In this document: piece after piece, positions 1-10,900 of the stretch
Numbering within the stretch: position 1 is the first letter of the stretch
How the letters are laid out: each line of letters opens with the position of its first letter
NCBI GenBank assembly: GCA_019914995.1
Contig: CM034127.1
Location: 11,656,001 to 11,720,000 of the forward strand
DNA: 64,000 nt
Direction of reading: 5' to 3'
Origin: Acanthochlamys bracteata
Lineage: Eukaryota > Streptophyta > Magnoliopsida > Pandanales > Velloziaceae
Notes under the pieces: model-generated
Told to the model about the DNA's origin: nothing
Databases searched by the model: none
Seen by the model: the letters and a program-made list of their open reading frames with translations, nothing else
Translations under genes and position numbers: made by a program

Positions 1-35
1 TTGATTGCTTGAACTACAAAAGAAATTTACTCAAG

Positions 36-626
36 CTAAAGGTGCAAGTTCAAGTCAAGCTTGTTCTTCTCTTCAATCCTTTGCGTACCTTGCTGAGATC
101 CCATAGCTGGTTGGTAACTTCCGGGCCACCTTGCATCAGAAGAACCTTCTTCAGTAGTGAACGGTGACCAAGTTAAACTATCGAACCTTGCAACAGCAGC
201 AACAGTTCCATAACTGCAACTTGCCTTGTGCATCATGGCATGCGGTTGCACTCGGAGTGAATTAAGAAATCCAGGCGCAGTAGAAGCAATAGAATTAAAA
301 CCAATCACAACAGTCCTTTGCTGCTGCTGCTGCTGTATTTTCCGGGCAGCTCCTCTTTCTCTCTTATGAGCGTTCTGGTGCCCGCCTAACGCCTGAGAGC
401 TGAAAAATTTCCTCAAGCAGAAGTTGCATGAGAACACCTTGTCCGGAACTCTAATCGTAGCAGTAGTAGTAGTAGTACTACTACTTGTACTGTTTGATTG
501 TTGTGAATCCGAATTATTATTTCCAATAATTCCTCCTAGTGTAAGATCAAGCCATGGCCGTTTTGATTCTCTTTGTTGCAAACCTATCTCTTCTTCTTTA
601 TGCATGATTAATTTTCGGAACTTCAA
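36..626 (-). CDS. Single-finger C2H2 zinc-finger protein with EAR-type C-terminus
   Basis: A single-exon gene encodes 196 aa. One plant-type C2H2 finger is visible: Cys67 and Cys70, the plant hallmark QALGGH, then His83 and His87. A basic KRER stretch follows it. The C-terminus is LDLNLHL (residues 190-196), an EAR/DLN-type repression motif, and LDLTL occurs near residue 26. The middle is low complexity, with Ser/Thr runs before the finger and a poly-Gln run after it from a CTG repeat at about 320-335. This layout fits the Arabidopsis ZFP1-ZFP7 group of small nuclear transcriptional repressors. The first ATG (626) was used; an alternative in-frame ATG is at 605. A second, smaller EAR zinc finger lies 2.3 kb away in the same orientation. 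Family assignment is firm; the exact orthologue and target genes are unknown. Confidence 0.9.
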   Translation of the reverse strand: MKFRKLIMHKEEEIGLQQRESKRPWLDLTLGGIIGNNNSDSQQSNSTSSSTTTTTATIRVPDKVFSCNFCLRKFFSSQALGGHQNAHKRERGAARKIQQQQQQRTVVIGFNSIASTAPGFLNSLRVQPHAMMHKASCSYGTVAAVARFDSLTWSPFTTEEGSSDARWPGSYQPAMGSQQGTQRIEEKNKLDLNLHL

Positions 627-2922
627 TATCTAGATGAAACAAGTGATCATCACATATAGAGGCATCGTAAGGAAGGTGAAACAGTTCAATTATAAAGGAG
701 TGATACTGTAAAGCTTGAGGAATAATTTTCTTTCTCTTCTTTAATGTTTTTCCAAAGCGGCATTTTTGTTGTTCTAAGAGTTGTTTTCTCTTTTTCTGTA
801 TTGCTTCTATTTTTCTTTTTGGCCCACAAGCGCATGGCTTTCATGATGTACACGGTAGTGCAGTGTGTTGCAATAATGGAATCACTTCTCACTTCAAAGC
901 TAACTTTCTTTCAATCACAACAGTTACATGAATTCTCTTTTTTCCTCGGCAACTTTTTAGGGTTCTTATGATGAAAACACAATGCAATGTTCAAGATGAA
1001 TAAACAAAGCCCATCACCTATGTAACATCAAAGTCATTATGTGCTTTTCTTTTGCTTTTGAAAAATTTCAAATGTGTTCATCATTGAGCTGCATATCTTT
1101 GAGTGTTATCCTCTTGAGAATCATAGCTTATGAATCTATATCACAAAAGTTGCGTGTTATTATTCTTTCTCACAAGTGTATTTCTAATCCATTGGTTGGC
1201 ATTAAAGGTTATAGTTACTTCAGAATCTTGCTCAATGCAAGATGGCTAGGATTTCATGGGCTCATGAACTATACTGAAACTTTGCGATAGCTACTTTGAG
1301 CTTGTCACAACAATATTAGGACTCTTGGATATTTAAACTTTTAAATATGTTTAAAATTTTAACATATATATATTCTTGATTCTTCAGAGTTGAAACACAG
1401 TTTGCATCATTAATCAATCAGTAATATTATTTCACATGACTTTGTGTTAGACAAACTATATTCATAAATCATAAGCATCTAAGGTTGAAGACAACAGTTA
1501 CAAAATTCAAACTAAACCTTAGTTTGTCGCCCAAATATATTAACAATATCTTACAGAAAAGTTAAGAGCTGGTTTGATTAATTCTCGTTTGTATGCATAC
1601 TAACGGTGTGGCCACTACAGCAACAACTTATTGAAGATGGAGGCATGCATGATTCTAGTGGACTTGCCATTACAGTACTTTCATCATTGCTATTAACATA
1701 TTATATATACTCATAATGGTAAGTTTAAGGACCTCCTTGAATTACCAGGAATGGTCAACACACGTAGAAAGGGTTCTATTTTAATCCTTAAGATATGTTT
1801 GTTACATGCACTTCCATAGAATGGAATACTTGAAGAAATGGGATTGGTTTGTCTTAGGTTGCAGAAGCATCTAAAAGTGGTAGCTTTTGAAGGAAGTGGT
1901 TAGCTTTTTGGGAGAAACCAACTTGTACGGGGGCAGACAACATGCAGTTAAGTCCACATCCTATGAAAAGAAGCATACATAATCTCGAGTGTGTTCTTTT
2001 TCTTTTGGGATGTTTTTTTAGTCTGCTGGTTACTGATGTGATGCTAGTAACAGCTTGCTAGCTCTTTCATCTTTGTTTTTGTTGGATTGATGAGTCAGAC
2101 ATTCTTATCAGGAGAGGGCAATGGTTTTCGCATCCTCTCAACATCAAGCTCATTCTCTTTAAAAAATATGAAACGAACGAAAAGACTATTTTATTGCGGT
2201 ACAAATGAACACTGAGTAATGGTCTTTTGGATCCTCTCAACATGAAACTCATTCCTCTGTTTGAAGTTTAAGATATGGAAATATATAGTAGATAGATTTA
2301 TATTTAACTTGACAAGATATTGAGAAACCGTGACACGAAAAGTTGAAATTGTTTCATTTGGGACATGTAGTTGGACCCTAACTGCTGCCTAACGGTTCTC
2401 TGTATGTAGATTCTTTTCCTGAATCAAATCATAAAGTAGCACTGAATAAAATTTTGGAGCCATTTTTTCTTTTTTCCTGAAGTTGACGCACTGCATTTGA
2501 TCTACGCATCTTTTCTCTAAATAAAAAAAGAAGATACTGTATTCCATTGTTAAAAGCGCCTTTAAAATTGAAAAAGCAAGTGAGGATGAACAAACTGTCC
2601 ATACTAAGGGCATGAAATTGAGAGTAACCATACGAAAAGTATCACAGATACAACTACAGGCTCGAATCTAAAAGATTGATCCAATGTTGAAGAAGACTCC
2701 AAACGAGTTTAGATTTCGGAAAACAGAGTACTCAATGTTGATGTTGATTGTTGTTGTTGTTGTTTCACCACCACAACAGCCACACCAACAACAAGCAACA
2801 CTCAAAACCATTATTGTTTGGCTATCTAACATACTCATCCGCGCTAGCTGGTGATTCAAAAATTCTTCAATATATATGTTGCATACAGCTCAAAATAAGG
2901 GTTATGCCTTATAAGTTGAATG
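627..2922. other. Intergenic region between two zinc-finger genes
   Basis: No coding region could be supported here. The part nearest 626 is the likely promoter and 5' UTR of the first zinc-finger gene, which reads leftward. A pair of about 35 bp direct repeats sharing 'atcctctcaacat' lies near 2122-2157 and 2221-2256. A GTT/CAA-type microsatellite occurs near 2742-2762. Short open frames on both strands resemble no family and have no splice or codon support. Confidence 0.5.
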
Positions 2923-3264
2923 TTACAGTCTAAGAGTGAGATCCAACTCATTGTTCTCAGAAAAACTAAGCGAGAGATCCAACTCTCCATAAGAGTTGCC
3001 GTATTTATTACCTTGCCCTGCCATCTTTTGCGCCTTTAGCTCGAGCACGTATTCCTCATGCCTCCTTCTCATCTCCTCTATCTCCCTTCTGTGTGCAGTT
3101 TGGTGTCCTCCCAATGCATGCAAGCTAGGAAAGCTCTTGTTGCAGTATGAACAGATGCGTGAATCATTTTGCATGGATGAAAATCCCCGTTTTCGTCGAG
3201 TACTATTTCTTCTACTACTGCCTAAACTAAGGTCAAGATCTAACTCATCCTTTCTATAAGACAT
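2923..3264 (-). CDS. Small C2H2 zinc-finger protein with EAR motifs at both ends
   Basis: A single-exon gene encodes 113 aa. The finger is Cys38, Cys41, His54 and His58 with the plant hallmark ALGGH (form LHALGGHQTAH). A charged, probably helical segment follows (residues 59-80, rich in Arg and Glu). EAR-type leucine motifs occur three times: LDLDLSL near residue 8, LDLSLSF in the C-terminal third, and LDLTLRL at the end. A compact one-finger protein with several repression motifs is most likely a nuclear transcriptional repressor. It reads in the same direction as the zinc-finger gene at 36-626 but is too divergent in length and flanking sequence to be a recent tandem copy. A TATA-like stretch lies about 76 bp upstream of the ATG. 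Orthology is not assigned. Confidence 0.88.
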   Translation of the reverse strand: MSYRKDELDLDLSLGSSRRNSTRRKRGFSSMQNDSRICSYCNKSFPSLHALGGHQTAHRREIEEMRRRHEEYVLELKAQKMAGQGNKYGNSYGELDLSLSFSENNELDLTLRL

Positions 3265-4217
3265 CTAAAGAGACGACGACGATGATAAACAATGAACGAT
3301 GAGAGTGCTGGTAGAGAGATTGATTAGTTGTTTGCTTCAATATATATATGAAATGTATGACTATGATATCACGGGGTATATCAACGTTAGTAATTTAGCA
3401 CTATGAAAGCCTTCTACTTATTCTGCATTAAGGGATTAATGCAGTGTTTATTAGCCATTAGAGAAGTGTAGATGATTTAAAAAGGATCACACTCAAATTC
3501 TGTGAACAGGTGCATGTATGCAAAGTTAGAGCTTTCCATTAATACAAGTCCAACTAATGATAAAATAACAAACAGAAAGTTGAATGAATTGATTCTTTGG
3601 AGAATATAATTTGTAGTCGTGTTATACGTTCTTCTTTTGAAATATTAGACAGTATACATGCATACTGACCTTCATAAACATAGCTAGTGAAGAATTAATT
3701 AATTCACATATATATAATAGATAACATTTGTTTGAACTATTCACTACATGTGACATTTATTAAATCCCATAATCATTAATTAATACGAGGATTGTTTGGC
3801 CATTAGAAGTATCTCAAATCTCAGTACATGGCTACATTCAGTATTTCAAGATTTTGGTACTTAAATTATTATAGATCTTTTGTGCTTTCAAATGTGGAAT
3901 GCATAAGCTAATGTTACTTTGTTACCAAAACCAAAACAGAATCCGCATTATGGACAACGTAGTTTCCAATTAGAGGTATCTGGGACGTGTATAATACCAA
4001 AATTTGTACAGTAAAATGTTTTACATCCGGTTCCAGGTTTCTAGTAAGTGTTTGATAATTTCTATACCCTATTCGTTAAGCAAGAGAATCAGAATCCAAC
4101 TCCGATGGAATTTGCAACAACAATAGCTCCAACCGCAAGCATTCCCGAAAGCTTCCTGAAATAAATATTGAACTAAAACTAGCATCTCATCCTATTTAGC
4201 ATATGACTACGTGTAGT
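3265..4217. other. Intergenic, AT-rich, no gene seen
   Basis: This is the upstream region of the small zinc-finger gene and the downstream region of the pseudogene that ends near 4218. It is AT-rich with scattered TATA-like runs. A short open stretch near 4085-4150 (minus) ends in a hydrophobic run, but no family, splice partner or start could be identified for it. Confidence 0.5.
3340..3349 (-). promoter_or_regulatory. Probable TATA box of the small zinc-finger gene
   Basis: An alternating TATATATA stretch on the minus strand lies 76 bp upstream of the ATG at 3264. This is a plausible position for a TATA box with a short 5' leader. It is judged on sequence and spacing only. Confidence 0.45.
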
Positions 4218-7094
4218 CTATTACTGTATTAAAGAATAATCTCCTCTTGCACACAGACATTCTGTTAGGCAGCACTATGCTGTAAATAACAACCACCTCG
4301 TCATTGACCTTTACGGATTCTCCTGATAATTGAATGAAGTAAGAGAGAACAATTAGGTAGAGAAGAACAGAGGTCAGAACAGACATACCTACGATGATTA
4401 TCCAAAGTTTAGCATTATAGTCTCCCTCACCCTAAGTAATGAGGTTATACAGTTAGGTGACACAATACAAAATCAGTCATGATATCTATGAGCACATATA
4501 TAGATCAACTCAAACTAAAGTTTGTAAATACATCGTTCTATAGCAGGTAAGGAACCAATTAAATCTTGAGCTTCAGCTGTCACTTCAGTAGGCAAACAGT
4601 ACTTGGTACCATCCTAGCAGCTAACCGTTGTACTTCCTCATCCCTTTGCTTGCACCTTGTATCGGATGAATTCCTATATAATGTCCTTATCCTTAAAAAG
4701 GCGAGAGATATTGATAGTGCAAAGAATGCACATAAAAGGGAAAAAAAAAACCATTAGAATAGAAGATCTACCTACATTAGCGGGTTATCATGCTAGGGTG
4801 GAGTGGAGGGAAGACTTCACAAGAACAACTTACCCGCACACGTGACCATTTTTCAACAGAGGACTTCCACCCAATAATAGTATTTATGACATTGCGTTTT
4901 CGTATTTGGACAAAACCTTTAGTAAGATGCCTTTTACAAGCTTAGATTAAATGAAAAATGGAGAAGTACCTTCAGTTCAACATTATCTATGATAATGCAA
5001 CTTATATGCCTCACCCCGGCCCTATCCGAGCATTTGCAGAGATTGAGAAATTATAGCCGACCTGCCAAAACAAAGTTTCAAAAGATCAATGATAGTTTAA
5101 GCAGAAAATTATATTTGAATACTAGATTCCAATTTTAAATTCTAAAATTATATAGCAAGTTCATCTCCAGATTTCCTTTGGTTGCCCAAAAACATCTTGG
5201 ATAGCAGGAAAGATATCTGGAGTAAATATATATAAACCACAGTTTTATGCAATACACTAACCTGCATTCAAAGAAAGAAAAACACAGTTAAATCGAGTAC
5301 TAGACTGAAAATAGGGTTGCATTGACAAGGACATAATTGAAGACGACAATCACGATGACCAGATAAACCTCAGCGAGCTAAGTGAGTGACATAAATTAAA
5401 AGAAGCATAGTAGATTTCCCATTGTAAGGATGTTTACAAACATTTCAGCCTTCTCTCTGTAATGCAGCACCTCATTTGTCTCAGGATCGGCCACTAATTC
5501 CCCAAACTGGTTGGTACCTACCAGCAGTAGCAAAATTTGTAGGTTGAAGGACTGAAGATTCCACAAAATTATCTCAAACAAAGCACGAGGAATGACTCTC
5601 GATAGCAAAAATGTTTAGCTCCACACCTTTATTACAAGTATTGTTCCCATTCCACCATACCGCTTATGGGCATCTGCAGTAACAGTTGAGAGAGAATGTC
5701 TCAAAACTTAAGAGAACAAAAAAGCAAATAAGAATGATATACTAAAAAGACAGGAGATCTTCAGAATTGAAGGAAGCAAGCAGCTAATAGCAGGGAGGAT
5801 ACAAGCTGAAAACATAAAGGCGTACTTATTGTAACATCTATTTCAAACTAAGGTTACATCCCTTACATGGTAAATAAATACACACAATCAGAGCAATGAA
5901 CACATGATTCTGCCAAGCCAAACACGAAAAAAAGGTCTAAGCATCACGAGCCTACGTACTAAACCTGATTCTGAAAATCAGGAAAAAAATATCACATTAG
6001 CTAGAAGCTATATACGACATGGTGAAACACAAAGCTTTTGACCGACAAGTATCCACTGATTTCTAGGAGGTTTTTATGGCAGTCCATTTTTATGATTGAC
6101 TTTCTCATCCCTAGTATCATTAGTTTAGTTTTTAATTTGTATTCACCATGTGGTACCACAACCTCTTCAATTAAATGCACAGGAGTGTTAAAAAAAACAA
6201 AGTACCTAAGTAGTAACACAAGATTAACAGCTACCCATCAGATGCCATAATTGCTTCAAATGCTTGCAATTACAATATATCTGAACGAAGAAAGCTTCGA
6301 AGCATTTCTGGAAGTGGAAACTGCAGCAAACGTCACAATTCAGCATCACTATATCGGCCTGCCATTTCAAAAAGGAAGTGAACTTCAAAAATTTGAAAGC
6401 GAGGGCTAACTACATTGAACATCAAGAAAAGGAAGAATGAGCAACAAAAAATTTCATACCGGGCTATGTTCCATTATGTGGTCACGGAAGTTATAAAGCC
6501 CTCCAGCTGACCCAAGCGGCTTATCTTCCTTTAGATACCTAATCCATCAGACCATGTACATTAAAAATTCTCAATTTTCCTCTAATGATTCCTAAAAAAT
6601 GAAAGACAAATACCAAACCACCTGACGGGGACTCAGCAGCTCATTGGAGACTGAGGACACAAACAGTGCGAACTCCCGCTCCTATAGAATCCTACCAGGT
6701 ATATCTGAGCAAGATTTGGGATCTGAAACACCCAATCACTAGGCAATTAAGCAAATTCCAACCAGAACACAAACCAAATTAATCAAATTTTAAAAAAGAA
6801 AAACAGAAATATGGAGTAAAATATAGATTACTTTTCGGTACAGGTGGCAATAGGATGGTGAACCATAGGGTGTCCAGCGAGAGGAAACAGCGACTTCGGC
6901 ACGTTGAACGATAGTGGCCTAAACCTTGTTCCTGCCGGATTGAACACAAACAAACATATCAAATCCGAATTACAGCTTCTCCAAAATCCAATTCTCAATG
7001 AAAGATAGGTAAACAGTGAAGATTCCGTAACTGTAGTCGGCCCCCGGACCAAGATCGCAGCAACAACTCTCTCCTCCAAACTCACCATGGCCAT
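4218..7094 (-). pseudogene. GDP-mannose pyrophosphorylase alpha-like (KJC1-type) pseudogene
   Basis: Segments in family order match plant GMPPA/KJC1, the non-catalytic regulator of GDP-mannose synthesis. They are: a start at 7094 with [23 protein letters not shown] (about 6835-6925); NLAQIYLVGFY and REFALFVSSVSNEL (about 6640-6720); KPLGSAGGLYNFRDHIME (about 6480-6540); LNCDVCCSF (about 6310-6340); RYGGMGTILVIKV (about 5640-5675); FGELVADPETNEVLHY (about 5450-5505); YIFTPDIFPAI (about 5190-5235); ISANARIGPG and ISCIIIDNVEL (about 4980-5060); NTIIGWKSS (about 4870-4890); DYNAKLWIII (about 4395-4425); and VKVNDEVVVI (about 4270-4310). It is broken by single-base deletions near 6683, 6317 and 5017 and by a frame change near 4247. 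The family's central segment of roughly 90 aa between 5155 and 5070 is absent. The N-terminal VGGP motif reads VRGP. Confidence 0.8.
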
Positions 7095-7856
7095 AATGCT
7101 TGAAATCTTACAGAAATTAAGTACTAAGTAGATCGATTGATTTGAATCTGAATCATTCAAAGAAGAGAAGAATTGAAGAGGAATTGTCTATGCATATATG
7201 ATTTGTGAACTATCAAACAATTGCGGAAGCAATCTGTCGCGGGTGGCAGAGAAGCGACGCAAAGCGGCACAAGTTAGGCGGGAGCGCATAACGTTCTCTC
7301 TTACAATCGCTAGATGGCCTCGAATCTGCGCAATTGAAATACAGTCTGAATTCAGCTTAAACTGATCCATACACGACTCGTCTTCGTTGGTCCGTTCTCG
7401 TAAAAAGATTAGCAATCCCAACAACCTTTATCGGGGTTGCTGATAATCTTCTTTCAGCTATGAATCCCGTAACACGGTTATTACATTAAACCAATCAAAG
7501 GCCTTCCACGTAATACAACATACATGTGGCTATAATGAGAGTCGCTCTGTCGCGTATGCAGCGGACAAAGACCAGAGTCAGAAAATAAAGACTCACTGAT
7601 TACAGAACAATACTATTATGTATTTACAATAACAAGCTACTATATGATGGCAAATTCAAATGTACATTATGCGAAACAAAACTAGTTAGAGGAATAATTA
7701 CGAAAATTTATATTTGTTGACTGATTTTGTAATAATGTTCCCATGCTTGCTGAAAGCAACCAGTCATCATTACTACTCTGCCGGACAACCACGTGAACGG
7801 TAAACCCAAACAAAATCCTTACTTGCCTCTTCTTCATTAGACATCAATGCAGCCCG

Positions 7857-7890
<34 letters not shown>

Positions 7891-7993
7891 GTAAACATTA
7901 GTACAGTTTTCGTTCTTCTTTGTTTTCTCTCTCTCTCTTTCTATAAACATTAGTGCAGGTTTGTTCTTCTTTGTTGAATAGCAACAGAGAGAG
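7095..7993. promoter_or_regulatory. Shared upstream region of the pseudogene and the fucosidase, with duplicated CT-rich leader
   Basis: This 0.9 kb separates two divergently oriented loci. The part nearest the fucosidase start (7857-7976) is pyrimidine rich and contains a tandem duplication. Two units of 50-66 bp each carry a (CT)n run, then a 'aaacattagt' core, then 'ttcttctttgtt'. CT-rich stretches close to the ATG are common in plant 5' leaders. No ORF here looks real. Confidence 0.5.
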
Positions 7994-10900
7994 ATGGAGA
8001 TCGAGATGGAGAGCGGGAAAGGAGATGGGGAGTGGGTTTGGGTTCGACCGCTTAGAGAAGGCGACACGGAGTGGTGGGGAACTCCGTCGATGGCGACGGA
8101 GGATACTCCCTCGACGCCGCTCAAGGTTGTTTTTGCAGGACCTGCTCAGCATTGGACAGACGCTGCGCCGCTCGGTAACGGTAGTCTTGGCGCCATGATT
8201 TACGGCGGCGTTACCACCGAAACTCTCCACCTCAATCGTAAGTAAACTCTCTCTCTCTCTCTTTTCTCTCTGTGTCTTTCTCTCACTCTCCATGGCTCTA
8301 GTGAAACCAGTGTTATAATGTGACCTTTATTTAAATATTCAAATAATTAACTAATTATAACGATATGATATAGTATAATATTAGTGATGATGATTTCATG
8401 CAGATGATACATTATGGACGGGAACCCCGGGTGATTACACGAACCCGCAGGCACCTGCAGTTCTTTCCAGAGTTAGACAGCTTGTCGATGATGGGAAATA
8501 TGCTGAAGCTTCGACAGAGGCGATAGGCCTGTCTGGTAACCCTTCTGATGTATGTATATCTGCCCATTAATTTGTTAGCACTTGAGAGTTTGTGATAGTT
8601 TTATATATGTAGTTTCAGTAAGTTGTAGTGCTTGAATTGTTGGTTACTTTGATTACTTTGTGTTTTGGAATAGGTTACTGTAAGGACTTGCCTACTTGGA
8701 TAGACGTTTGGAGTGTAGTAGGGAAACTGGTAGATCCGAACAATGATTTTTTGAGTTATAGATTATCCAGCGAACTAGTTTATCATAGGTAACAAAGGAG
8801 TTCGTCTTTTGCAAGAGGGATGAAAATATTGTAACAGTGGTCAAGAGAGTGGGAGTGAATGCACAGGCATGAAGATTGAACTTTAGTACCTGTCGCATGA
8901 CTTCTGATATATATGTATCCTAGAAACAAGGGGCTTCCACTACGTCTTAATTTGAAAACTTTGCAATATCGGCCTTATTGGACAAGTTCTGGAAGATCAA
9001 GTCCGAATAGGTTTGTCAAGAACAATTCTTCATAGCTAGGACATTCTAGAAAGTTCAGCACAAGTAACAGTTCATGTAGATGACATTCCTGTTTCGCAAA
9101 GCTATTGCTTAGTGGAAGAAGGGGAAAGACAACCTCCAGCTCAGGGAGTCTAGACTCTAAGCTCCAGGACTTTAAATTATATCCTTGGAATGCTAAATTT
9201 ATTTCAACATGCTTGTGGTGGCTATTTGCTATAAATTGTAGATGACTAGCTAGTTCAATTTTACATGACCTCAAGATCGTAAAATTTTGCTGACGCTAGT
9301 TAAAAGGCTACGCATATGCTATCCTTGCAAAATCTGATTCCTTTTTTGTTTCGCTTGTTTGTGGTAGTTACGGTTGCAAAGTTGTATTAGTTTACACTCA
9401 AATTTTGGATGTTACAGCCAGACATGTGCTTATGCTATGCCATTCTGTAAGTGAAGGTTTACCAACCTCTTGGAACTATCAATATTGACTTCGTCGATTC
9501 TGATGCTGCTTATACTGCCTACAAAAGAGAACTGGACCTGACTACTGCAACTGTGAAAGTGAAATACACTATCCGTAATATAGAATTCGCTAGGGAACAC
9601 TTCTGTTCTAATCCACATCAAGTACTAGTGACCAAGTTTTCTGGATCTGAAAGTGGCTGTCTTTCATTTACACTTTCCCTGGACAGTGCCCTTCATCACA
9701 ATTCAAGTGCGCTAGGTACAAATCGAATTGTTATGACAGGTAGTTGCCCTGCAAAAAGAATACCTCCCCATGTCAACGATCCTAATTCGGAAGGTATTCT
9801 GTTCTCTGCAATCCTTGATATTCAGATAGGTGGCAGCAGCAGCGCCGTTCAGGTTATAGATAATAGGAAACTGAAGATTGATAGTGCAGATTGGGTTGTT
9901 TTGCTGCTGTCAGCAGCTTCCTCCTTTGATGGACCATTCAGAAACCCTTCTGATTCTAAGAAAGATCCGTCACAGGAATCATCGCATGCAATTGATAGTG
10001 CAAAAAAGATGTCCTTCTCTCAGCTATATGCATATCATCTGGATGATTATCAAAACCTTTTCAATAGGGTGACTTTGCAAATTTCCAAGGGATCCAAGAA
10101 TGCATGTGAAGTGGAAACCCCTGTGCTATCTTATCAGAACACTCTTCAGGGTGATGCTGTGCTGCATAATTCTGTCTCTGGGAACCATAAAATGAAATTA
10201 CCAGGGGCGTGCTCATCTGCAAACTTTGTGGATGAAACTGTGGTACCTACTGCCGAGAGAGTGAATTCATTCAAAATTGATGAAGATCCATCTTTGGTGG
10301 AGCTTCTCTTTCATTATGGTCGTTATTTGCTTATTTCATGCTCGAGGCCTGGAACTCAAGTCTCCAATTTACAAGGAATATGGAACAAGGATCTTGAACC
10401 AGCATGGGAGTAAGCTACTATCTCCTTGATACTGGATTCTTGCATCATTCTGTATATTTTCACTACTATGTTTATTTTAGAAAATTGCTTTGTAATAGTT
10501 ATACACATTAAATTTTGAATATACCTAATCAGGAAGTACTCACTTTAATCTTTGGATGTCTGCATTTTGGCTACTGTAAGATGTGATCTTGAAATATATT
10601 AGTAACTGTATTGATTAATTGGCACACAAGGATTGTATAGTTTGTCTTTTTAAGTATATTATTGGGAAAATCCTTTGTTAGTAACTTCTATAGCAATTGG
10701 TATTTAGGAAGATTACCTAATGGTTTCTCTTATTTTGCAGTGCAGCTCCGCACTTGAACATAAATCTGCAGATGAATTATTGGCCATGCCTTTCTTGCAA
10801 TCTTAGTGAATGTCAAGAGCCATTATTTGATTTTATTGCCTCACTAGCTACCAATGGGAGTAAAACAGCAAAAGTAAGATTCCTAAAGTCTTCTGTAACT

